NCBI GenBank assembly: GCA_022414725.1
Contig: CM039462.1
Location: 18,213,213-18,277,212 of the forward strand
Length of the DNA: 64,000 nt
Source of the DNA: Microglena sp. YARC
Lineage: Eukaryota; Chlorophyta; Chlorophyceae; Chlamydomonadales; Chlamydomonadaceae
Direction of reading: 5' to 3'
The notes under the pieces are model-generated. The model searched no databases. It saw only the letters and a list, made by a program, of their open reading frames with translations, and had not been told where the DNA came from. Position numbers and translations under genes: made by a program. Of this stretch, positions 46,628 through 53,707 are shown in pieces. Every line of letters starts with the position of its first letter. Position 1 is the first letter of the stretch.

Positions 46628-49372
46628 ACGAAAGGAACTTCATCCCAGGATGTGGGTCTCCTGACACACCCCAACAGCACGGAGGATTTAGTTTGAATGG
46701 TGTGTAATGTATTGGTATAGGAATTCTCCATGTACCATTGGTCATTTTAACTTTTATTTTGAACATACTTTATCAGACTATATACCGAACTGTTCTCAAA
46801 ATTTAACGGCTTAATTTGACGGGAGCACCCGTCAAATCGTGGCGTACGGTATATTACACAACGAAAAAACCGTCAAACCAGGTTTTTGGCAATATTAGGT
46901 GCATCACTAGAAAGCACATATGTCACTGCTCAGTGGGCCAAACACTAAAATTTATAGTGATACGAGATCCCTGGGACCGCTTGCATCTGTCTGCATATTC
47001 AGATGCCTCATCTGACAAAATAACGAGTTTAGGAGCACAGACCCTGTGGCCATCTTTAACCACTCTTCTTTGCTCCAATTGTTTGAATTAGGGCACACTG
47101 GTGATGGGAAAGGTTAGAGGAGGTAACAGGCTGACAGGTACAAAAAGAAGAGAGGCAATAGGGATAGGAAGTCCACATATATGTGCATTGGAGTGAAGTA
47201 TACAGAATATGGTATATGCATATTGTAGCCGTAGCAAAACCTTGCCTTGGTCCTTCTAGGTCGCTGAGCAATACATGAACATACGTTATGCTTATGTTTA
47301 TGACATTAACTGAGCCAGACATGATTTCAGAAGTTAATGAAAGCAATTGAATGTCTCATTCTAGTTACGGTATTTCAAACAGTACCGGTATTGTTATGCT
47401 GAACAAGATGTTGGGATCATTGCAGTATTATATGTGCACTCCTTGCAGGTCTTAGAACAGTGTACCCTAATATTGTAGCATGAACCATGAACCAGTGTAA
47501 CATGATTAAGTAGAAACGTTCAGTTGTATAAATGGATTTTATTAAAATGTAAACCGTCAAATGTGTAACGTCAATTTAAATTCGTATTCAAAAAAACGTC
47601 AAATGTAAACCGTCAATTTATAATACCCCCCCCAAGGAGCCGTCAAATTTTACGACCGTTAAATTTTGAGAACAGCACGGTAAACGTAATGATAACGCCT
47701 GGTAGGGCGTGGTATTAAGGGTGCCCCGTCTCACTGCGGTAGGGAACGGGCTGCTACTTTACCTGATCAAAGCTACTATGGCGGTTGACAACGACTGTGA
47801 ACACTAAGGCGCACCCGTGGGGATTCGAACCCGGCACTTTCGTCGTTCAAGAAGCTCTGCCATTGAGCCATTTGTTGAACGGGGATATTAGACGATAGAT
47901 ATTATATACTATTTACCGGTATTGATGGTGACTTTCCCCAGCTGCAGCGTACGGGAGGGTCCCCTTAACACCACGCCCCTCCAGCAGTGTTTTTTGTACA
48001 ACGACGCGTCGCCCATGCGTCGTCATTCAGTCGTTGCATGGTTATCTTCTTCAGGCGTTATCTTCTTTTAATGCCGGTATTAAAAGTATTTTCACCCGAG
48101 GAGGTGGGATCCCGTACACCAACCAGCGCCACCTAGGATTCAGAAAGAATGGCGGAGGGGTTCCTACAAAAGTAGTCACCAATTGGTTTGGCAAAATCTA
48201 CTGACTTCAGAATTGTGGGAGTATTATCTTATTATCTTTTCACTTTTTCTTATTTTTTTCTTTTTTAGTTCATGTTTCAGCCTATCTGCGTATCCTATCA
48301 TTCCAGGACTTCACACTTTGTATCAAGTGAGCTACCAAAGTGTGTAGAAAGAATCAGACCTCAGTACCCCACACAATCATGGCATCAGTGTGTACGACTC
48401 ATTGTTTTTCTTTTTATCTATGAGCTGCAGCTTCTTGGCAGCTCCCCTGACTGGCTGTTCAGCCAAAGTTAATGTAGAAGCTAATCTGGAAGCTGAGTGC
48501 AACTCGTGCAAGCGACTTCGCTCTTCTCGAAATGGCAATTGTGCTCGAAATCTATGCTCATAATGGCTCGCATCCATTTCGTGCAAGACATGAGTCACTG
48601 CTCAAAATGGCTCGCACCTATTTCGTGCATGCCATGACACACTGCTCAAAATGACAGTTGTGCTCGGGAGGGCGGCTCGAATGGCTCGCACTGCTCAAAA
48701 TGGCTCCCACTGCACAAAATGGCTTGCGCTCTTATTTCAGGCTATTTCGGAGTATTTCAGGTTATTTCAGGCTATTCCAGGCTACCGGTATTTCGGACTG
48801 TTTCAGGTTATTTCATTCTACCGGTATTTGAGGCTAAAACTAGCGCTAATTACGGAATCGCTATTAGCGCTAAGCTCCTACCCCCCCCCCCCCCCCCCCC
48901 CCTACCCCTTAAATCTCTATTTAATATTTATGTATAATCTATTTTTCAATCTCGTATGATATTGTATGATATATCGCACGATAATCTAGGAGCCAGGACG
49001 ATATTGACACCACTGCGCATGATTGTCAACAAACACAACTGATTTGCAACAAACACAAGCCATTTACAACTAACACGACTGATTCGCAACAAACACAACC
49101 GATTTGCAACAAACACAACCGATTCGCAACAAACACAACCGATTTGCAACAAACACAACCGATTCACGACAAAAACAACTGATTTGCAACAAACACAACC
49201 AATTTGCTCTTCCCAGGTGAACCATGTGTTCCAGCATCTTGATTTGAACAGCGATGATGAAGTGTCCAAGGATGAACTCTCCGTCTTCTTGCGCCACCTG
49301 TTCAATGAGCAGCTCAAGCACACCGAGGAGAAGCTGAAAAAGGAGGAACAGAAGGCTGCTGGTGGAAAATAG
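40997..49372 (+). CDS. Two-EF-hand calcium-binding protein, three exons, 116 residues
   Basis: Exons are 40997-41075, 44326-44441 and 49217-49372. Introns start GTGCGT and GTGCGG and end GCTGCAG and TTCCCAG. Phases agree: exon 1 leaves one base, exon 2 supplies two, and exon 2 to 3 is phase 0. The joined frame starts [20 protein letters not shown]. The first EF-hand loop is [12 protein letters not shown] with D, N, D, G, T, E at the six ligand positions. The second is [12 protein letters not shown], with Asp in place of the usual Gly at position 6. Each loop has a helix before it ([19 protein letters not shown]). The C-terminus is a charged helix ([16 protein letters not shown]). It is a small soluble Ca2+ sensor or buffer; no partner is evident. 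Extra exons in the long introns are possible, but the phases do not need them. Confidence 0.82.
41166..41337. mobile_element. Foldback element in EF-hand intron 1
   Basis: Two inverted arms of about 67-70 bp (41166-41232 and 41268-41337) share CAGCCTnCACC, TGTTCAGGTTGTTAAACAGG and TTCAGGGTGTT, around a loop of about 35 bp. There is no coding capacity. Confidence 0.8.
41639..41778. mobile_element. hAT-type MITE, copy 3
   Basis: Starts TAGGGACTGGCATATCATAT, shares ACAAAGGCGAGTATGGTATC and CCAGTCTGCCGGCATCATAT with copies 2 and 4, and ends TGCTGTAACTTA. Flanks CATATAAC and CATACAAC differ at one of 8 positions. Confidence 0.83.
41905..41965 (+). repeat. Dispersed GTTGGGCAAGT...TATTTGGCTACCC repeat
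   Basis: GTTGGGCAAGTCCCTTTAGT then TTATTTGGCTACCCTTGGAG and GTAACATACATATACATT. Related copies lie at 59518-59580 (direct), 59290-59365 (inverted) and inside each 180-bp unit at 4150-5095. A low-complexity AAATGCAAATGC stretch follows at 42050-42150. Confidence 0.7.
42430..42535. repeat. (ACAT)n microsatellite
   Basis: About 25 ACAT units with one interruption (ACATGCAT). A second (ACAT)n lies at 44235-44303. The YVCM-type frames through them are not genes. Confidence 0.97.
42540..43800. other. Intronic stretch without recognisable gene
   Basis: EF-hand intron 1. A GGATGGAT microsatellite lies at about 43100-43142. Open frames at 42727-42924 and 43171-43428 on the minus strand and 43266-43748 on the plus strand match nothing I recognise. 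A GGCGCTCAGA word recalls the 21-bp repeat at 8226. Confidence 0.5.
44326..44441 (+). CDS. EF-hand gene exon 2
   Basis: The 116-nt exon carries the first EF-hand loop [12 protein letters not shown] and the following helix [13 protein letters not shown], and ends SPNRDQ. The acceptor CCCTTTGCTGCAG directly follows an (ACAT)n microsatellite. The exon end CCAAACAGGGATCAG with donor GTGCGG seeds the array that follows. Confidence 0.85.
44420..45065 (+). repeat. About 50-bp array of the EF-hand exon 2 donor junction
   Basis: About ten copies of GGGCCAAACAGGGATCAGGT followed by GCGATCCATACTTCATAATG and CTAATGCACT. The first 15-18 bases equal the end of exon 2 with its GTGCG donor. Two copies of the AATA/TACGCC dispersed repeat are inserted near 44452 and 44643. 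Confidence 0.9.
45065..46480. repeat. Minisatellite of about 110 bp (TTCATAGTCCATAG / TCAGTCAGTTGATTAGTCCA)
   Basis: About 12-14 units. Each has a block TTCACTGCCTTTCACAGTTC, TCTGCGATTCAGTCAGTTGA and TTAGTCCACTGTCCATTGTG, and a variable block of TTCATAGTCCATCG 7-mers. It lies in EF-hand intron 2. Confidence 0.93.
46500..46715. repeat. Dispersed repeat with (GTT)n
   Basis: TGTGGAGCGGGCTGATCTTG and GTCAACAATGGCCTG, then (GTT)n at about 46590-46627, then GAAAGGAACTTCATCCCAGG, ATGTGGGTCTCC and AGTTTGAATGG. Copies or parts recur at 3985-4035 (first half), 9231-9290 (part) and 61855-61945 (second half). Confidence 0.7.
46781..47684. mobile_element. Non-autonomous DNA transposon with TIRs, about 900 bp
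   Basis: The left end contains CTGTTCTCAAAATTTAACGG and the right end carries its complement CCGTTAAATTTTGAGAACAG. Matching continues outward (TACCG) and inward through GTCAAAT words. The interior has several CCGTCAAAT motifs and no recognisable transposase. A target duplication could not be decided. Confidence 0.72.
47685..47885 (-). mobile_element. tRNA-derived SINE, copy 2, with LINE-like tail
   Basis: On the minus strand an A-box-like TGGCTCAATGG and a B-box GGTTCGAATCC lie about 45 bp apart, as in tRNAs. The acceptor stem does not pair, so it is not a functional tRNA. The body matches the copy at 11772-11937. The 3' tail CTTAATACCACGCCCTACC, then AGGCGTTATC, matches the 3' end of the LINE near 51735-51702. 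Confidence 0.78.
47930..48075 (+). mobile_element. Fragment related to the LINE 3' end
   Basis: GACTTTCCCCAGCTGCAGCG, TACGGGAGGGTCCCCTTAAC and ACCACGCCCCTCCAG match the minus-strand LINE terminus at 51770-51715. A further GGCGTTATCTTCTTTT closes the fragment after about 70 bp of inserted or different sequence. Confidence 0.65.
48421..48480. mobile_element. Half copy of the CAGCTTCT..GGCAGCTCCC MITE
   Basis: GAGCTGCAGCTTCTTGGCAG, CTCCCCTGACTGGCTGTTCA and GCC match the left end and first interior part of the MITE at 6741. The right arm is not found. AAAATGGCTCGCACTGC tandems follow at 48520-48730. Confidence 0.75.
48720..48905. repeat. TATTTCAGG(C/T) short tandem and poly-C
   Basis: Ten- to eleven-base units TATTTCAGGC with two CTACCGGTATTT insertions, then TTAGCGCTAA words, then about 20 C at 48882-48902. 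Confidence 0.85.
49020..49200. repeat. 20-bp minisatellite before EF-hand exon 3
   Basis: About nine units of CAACAAACACAACCGATTTG, ending 17 bases before the acceptor of exon 3. The tract between them is pyrimidine-rich (TTTGCTCTTCCCAG). Confidence 0.93.
49217..49372 (+). CDS. EF-hand gene exon 3 with stop codon
   Basis: The acceptor TTGCTCTTCCCAG follows a 20-bp minisatellite. The exon encodes the second loop [12 protein letters not shown] and the charged C-terminal helix, then TAG at 49370. Its last about 115 bp are repeated downstream. Confidence 0.85.
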   Translation: MNHVFQHLDLNSDDEVSKDELSVFLRHLFNEQLKHTEEKLKKEEQKAAGGK

Positions 49373-50120
49373 AAAGCTGGTGAGGATGAGCTCTCAGTGT
49401 TCCTGCGGCTTTTGTTCAATGAGCTGCTCAAGCACACCGAGGAGAAGCTGAAAAAGAAGGAGCATAAGGCTGCTGGTGGAAAGTAGCAAGTGGGCAGTCG
49501 GTCAGACAGACAACAGGGTGACCCTGGGAAAGACCCCAGAAGGGGGGGCTCTGCCAAAGAGGAGGAGCAGACGGAAATATGAAGCTGGAAGTGGAAAGTA
49601 GAAAGCTGGTGAGGATGAAGTCTCAATTCTCCTGTGGCACGAGATAAAGGAGCAGCTCGAGCACACTGAGGAGAAGCTGAAAAAGGAGGAACAGAAGGCT
49701 GCTGGTGGAAAGTAGAAAGCTGGTGAGGATAAAGTCTCAATTCTCCTGTGGCTTTTGTTCAATGAGCTGCTCAAGCATACCAAGGAGAAGCTGAAAAAGG
49801 AGGAGCTGCAGGCTGCTGGTGGAAATGATGCACTTTGTGAGGATGATGTCTCAGTGCTCCAGTGGCACGTGATGAAGGAGCAGCTCGAGCACACAGAGGA
49901 GAAGCTGAAAAAGGAGGAGCAGAAGGCTGCTGGTGGTGGAAAGTAGAAAGATGGTGATGCTGATCTCCCAGGGCTTCTGCGGCACGTGGTCTAGGAGTTG
50001 CTCAAGCAAACAGAAGAGGAGCTGAAGGCTGCTGGTGGAAAGTAGAAAGCTTGTGAGGATGATCTTCCAGTGTTCTTGCGACACTGGTTCAAGAAGAGAG
50101 ACTAAAAAAGGAGGAGCACT
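49373..50120 (+). repeat. Tandem copies of the terminal EF-hand exon end
   Basis: Copies lie at 49373-49486, 49601-49715, 49716-49829, 49830-49946, 49947-50045 and 50046-50120. Each starts near GTGAGGATGAnnTCTCAGTG and most end GCTGCTGGTGGAAAGTAG. In most copies the reading frame is open and reads EDEVSILLW.., [16 protein letters not shown], stop. The third and fourth copies are fused without a stop. None has its own acceptor, so they would lie in the 3' UTR. Confidence 0.9.
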
Positions 50121-50810
50121 CCAGCAGAACCCCTCACATTCATAAAGCTCCCTTTCAAAGTTCCAAGCCAAATTAAAGGGTGCTGAAGACCCCCCAAATT
50201 AAGAGTGCTTATTATGCATACCTTGGAGAATGTACGGAAGGTATGGTCCAGGGGAAGCGAAATAGGCAAAAGGGATTTGCCCAACATAGAATTGTCCCTT
50301 TCAAGCCAAATTAAGGGTGCTGAAGACCCCCCAAATTAGGAGTGATAAATAGATCAAATAAATCTTAACTTTCAAGATATGTCACAATAACACTTCTAAG
50401 GACGCTGGGTTAAGGGAACCGGCTCGTAAGTATGCGATGGACGGGCTTTCATCACACCTAGAGTCCAGTTACCATGCCGGTCGACGACCCTCCGGGTGGG
50501 CCCAGGTGACCTCGATGGGTTCGAACAAATTAGGAGTGCTTATGCATGCCTTGGAGAATTTACTGAAGGAGGGCAGGGCAGATGGTCCAGGGGAAGCGAA
50601 ATAGGCAAGAGGGATTTGCCCAACCTAGAACAGTTGTGGTCAATCATACATAGGTCAAGGGGGCAGTCTTTGCTTGCACTGGGGCCAACCACCAAGGAAA
50701 CGTTGTGATTAATGCCTAAGTATCAGTTGGAGGATTGGAAGACCCTCCAAATTAGTAGTGCTTATGCATGCCTTGGAGAATGCACGGAAGGTATGGTCCT
50801 AGTATGGTTG
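50121..50810. repeat. CCAAATTAnGAGTGCTTATGCAT repeat region
   Basis: Three to four related blocks at 50150-50290, 50285-50345, 50522-50640 and 50735-50805 share GCTGAAGACCCCCCAAATTA, GCATGCCTTGGAGAATG and GGTCCAGGGGAAGCGAAATA. This lies downstream of the EF-hand gene; no gene is seen. Confidence 0.75.
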
Positions 50811-51123
50811 AGGGGGCCAGCCCGTTTGCTTGCACCGGGGCTGACCACCAAGGAATCATTGTGATTAATGCCTAAGCATCAGTTGCAGTATGATAGGATT
50901 GGCCTCCCTGAAATTCTGAGAAATATCCATACATACAACACGAACGGTAAATGGCAATTCATTGACAGTGAGCGCACCTGTCTTCGTTATTTACAGAAGC
51001 AGCACCATAAACTCACTATTTCATAAAGAGCATCATTCGTTTAGTCATTTTTGTAATTATGTGGCACACATAAATCTGCCATGCAGAGCTGTTTTCTGCC
51101 CTATCTGTACAACGGCATATAAT

Positions 51124-51259
51124 TAGAGACCGGCACATCATATGATGTTGACCAAAGGCGAGTATGATACAATATGATATTGTACATAAATGGTACATTC
51201 AGCCTAGCCAGGCCGCCAGCATCAAATGATATCATGTGATATCATATTGCCGTTCCCTA
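51124..51259. mobile_element. hAT-type MITE, copy 4
   Basis: Starts TAGAGACCGGCACATCATAT and ends TGCCGTTCCCTA, with a perfect 8-bp duplication CATATAAT at 51116-51123 and 51260-51267. Confidence 0.9.
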
Positions 51260-51619
51260 CATATAATATCGTGTTGCCGCCGTCGTAATCTGCTTCATTC
51301 TGCTGTACATTCATTTCCCGTCCTTGATGTAAGAAGTGGAGCCAAGCATCAATACCAGGGCACGTCAGGAGGATCCCCAGCTCTGCAGCCTAAGACGCAA
51401 CCAATTGTATAGCCTACGTCCTGCGATACAACGGACCCTTCGACATTGCGTATGCGATGGAGGACGCAGCGTCCTGAACCCTGATAAGTGCTGGCTGAAT
51501 CAAGTTTTTTTCCCCTGCTTATTGCCGCTGCTGAGACGCGCACTGGCCTGAATGCCTTGGTCTAGATCATTTATTATGATAAGAAGATAGTTGCAGTGAT
51601 AGAAACTGAAAGAAGAAAC

Positions 51620-51685
51620 GGGATCTAACAGTACGTCGGCGAGGCTGTCTGATAGAGCAGCGGAGTCGAGGGCCGCCCAGGTAAA
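51620..51685. repeat. CTCGAC...CTGCTCTATC..GGCAG hairpin motif at LINE end
   Basis: On the minus strand CCCTCGACTCCGCTGCTCTA, TCAGACAGCC and TCGCCGACGTACTG. The same motif occurs six times in and beside the direct-repeat element (38917, 39157, 40201, 40253, 40343 and 40582). CTGC and GCAG can pair, as can GGCGA and TCGCC in some copies. Confidence 0.6.
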
Positions 51686-51898
51686 AAAAAAAAAGATAAC
51701 GCCTGGAGGGGCGTGGTGTTAAAGGGACCCTTCCGTACGCCGCAGCTGGGGAAAGTCACCATGGCAGACATAGTAAGTGTCACCCTCCAGGCGGGAGGGA
51801 CTCCCTCATGCGACGTGTGGCAAGTATGCTGGTACAGGAGGCGGTAGATTCTCTGTGCAGCTTAGAGATGAGTTTGTCTACGTGTTCGCGACTGATCC

Positions 51899-52564
51899 CT
51901 AAGGTGGAGAGATTGGTATGGTACCAGTGGTACCTATGGTGAAGACTAGGTAGTGTACAAGGAATCCGTGTTGTTGAAGGATACGTTGGAGCTCCCCATG
52001 CTGAACGCTCTTTTCCTGGAATTTGATTTGGTGGTTAGTGTCTGAGCAGTAGCCCAGTTCAACTAGGTAGGCTTTTCTTGGTTTGGATTCGTCGTCAATA
52101 AGGAGGAGATCAGGCCTGTATTTATCCCATGTGGCTTGGGGAAGATCAGGGGGTTTGAGGGTGGTTGGGGGTCTTGTGGGAATGTCGGAGGTCGCTTCAC
52201 AAGTGCCTGCATCCATGTACATGGGGAGAGCCCCCAGAGCTCCTTTGGCTACTGCCTTTTGGATGAGTTGGACCGCCTTATTATGTATGTTAATATACAT
52301 TCCTTTGAAGACAGGGTGGCTGCACCCAGCAAGAATATGGCCAGCTCCGTCCTGTGCTTTGCGACAAAGAGGGCAGTTATCATTAGAGGGGGGGGCTAGT
52401 GCTAGTACCATAGGGGCGTTTGTATCTGTACGCCAATTTCCTAGTCCATAAGCTTCCCCACCGAGCCTTGTGGATTTGCATTTTTGCCACCATTTGATGT
52501 CGGTGGATTGCCAGAAACGATTACTAGCCTGAGGGAGGAGGAAGGAGTTGGCTTGCTCCCACAT
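51899..52564 (-). pseudogene. LINE C-terminal CCHC finger and possible restriction-like endonuclease
   Basis: CPLCRKAQDGAGHILAGCSH gives a C-x2-C-x8-H-x4-C finger like those after the RT of many LINEs. About 90 residues later YRPDLLLIDDESKP and KAYLVELGYCSDTN give an RPD-x14-E spacing like the PD-(D/E)xK core of the restriction-like endonuclease of R2-type and Dualen elements, followed by LQRILQQHGF and LVFTIGTTGTIP. The RLE assignment is my inference from spacing. If right, the element had two endonucleases. Confidence 0.65.
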
Positions 52565-53229
52565 GGAGGAGTATATGCCCGTGGTGTTGGCATGCCCGGT
52601 GTGCAGGGGGGTGGGGAGGTTAGCCTTGATACCCTTGGTGAGATTGTTGGCCGGGTGCCGGGGGGCTGGTCCCCATTAATAGATTTGGGGGGCTGGACAG
52701 ACGGCCAATGCATATTGAGGTGCGCATGTTCCCCTGTTTTAACTGGCCCAATTACGTCGTATCCTGTCGTCGCTTCTTTAGCGAGCGTGTCTGCCTCGTC
52801 ATTCCCTATGATTCCTGAGTGAGATCGGACCTTAAGCAGGCGTGTGGTAGCAGCAGCGTTGTGTCTGTTGATAATGTGGATGGCGATGTCTTGCAGGAGG
52901 TCGCGGTGTTTGTTTTCCCGGGTCCTGCTGGGATGGTAAATGTGCAGGTTAATAAGCTGCAAGGAACATAAGCTGTCGGAGTAGATGGTGAGTTCTTCAT
53001 CTATTTCGGAGTGTATGAGTGCTTGTTGGATTGCCACGAGTTCGGCGCGATTGATGTCGGCAGTGATGCCCTGTCCGCCAGGGTCTATGCGGAGGCAACG
53101 TGCAGCGGCCCTGGGGGAGTATACGCCTGCCCCTAGGCGTAGGACGCCGTCTTTGTCTATGATGGCACTTCCATCTGTGTATAGAGCGAGGCCTGGTGCT
53201 TGTAGGATAGCATGTGTGCACGGGAGCAC
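52441..53229 (-). pseudogene. LINE RNase H domain
   Basis: Motifs of a type I RNase H appear in order: LYTDGSAI (first Asp), NRAELVAIQQAL (Glu), TIYSDSLCSLQLI (second Asp) and KVRSHSGIIGNDEADTLAKE (with His and the last Asp). All four catalytic acidic residues are present. The fold would remove the RNA strand after cDNA synthesis. The frame runs on into a proline-rich linker and then loses the downstream frame near 52560. Confidence 0.9.
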
Positions 53230-53253
53230 GGGGGGGTGTTATGGGTGTGGGGT

Positions 53254-53707
53254 CTATCTGCATGGGGGTGGGTTGTTGTGCCCAGGTCTTAAGGAGGGAG
53301 CTAAGTGCCTTGGGTAGGTGGGTGGTAGGAAGGCCCAGTTGGGAGGGGGGGGACCTGGTCGTGGGATGGAAGTGGCCCCCATGTCCCTCATGGTTTGGGC
53401 CCATGTGGTGGGTGGGTTGTGGAGGTACTTGGCATGGCCAGCTGGGTTTGAGATGGCAATGAGTTTGTAGGTTCCTCTGTGTCTATTGGCAGGGTTGAGT
53501 TTTCCCCCCGTCCAGATTAGGGAGGGGGTGAGGGGTTTGGCCTTGGGAGGCAGAGTGGCTAGTTCCATAGCCCATGGGTGATTTAGGAGGGCGTTATGGG
53601 CATATGTGGGTTTGTGTGGGACCAAGAGAATGGTGCACGCGGGAATATCAAGGGTGTGAGCATGTATGGCACTGCCTAGTGCCCATCGAACAGCCTTGTG
53701 GGCCTCT
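53254..53707 (-). pseudogene. LINE polyprotein segment between RT region and RNase H
   Basis: After a frame change the minus strand reads QPWYGGNTHLTSQNPEEAHK, AVRWALGSAIHAHTL, ILLVPHKPTYAHNALLNHPW and then ISNPAGHAKYLHNPPTTWAQ. The pattern (a short globular piece before RNase H) recalls the spacer found in some algal LINEs, but I do not recognise a named domain. Confidence 0.55.

Noticed and set aside
47808..47885. Functional tRNA gene on the minus strand
   Set aside because: A- and B-box are present but the acceptor stem does not pair, and the sequence continues into a SINE body.
49502..49894. Minus-strand serine-rich frame of 130 codons
   Set aside because: It is the complement of the tandem terminal-exon copies.
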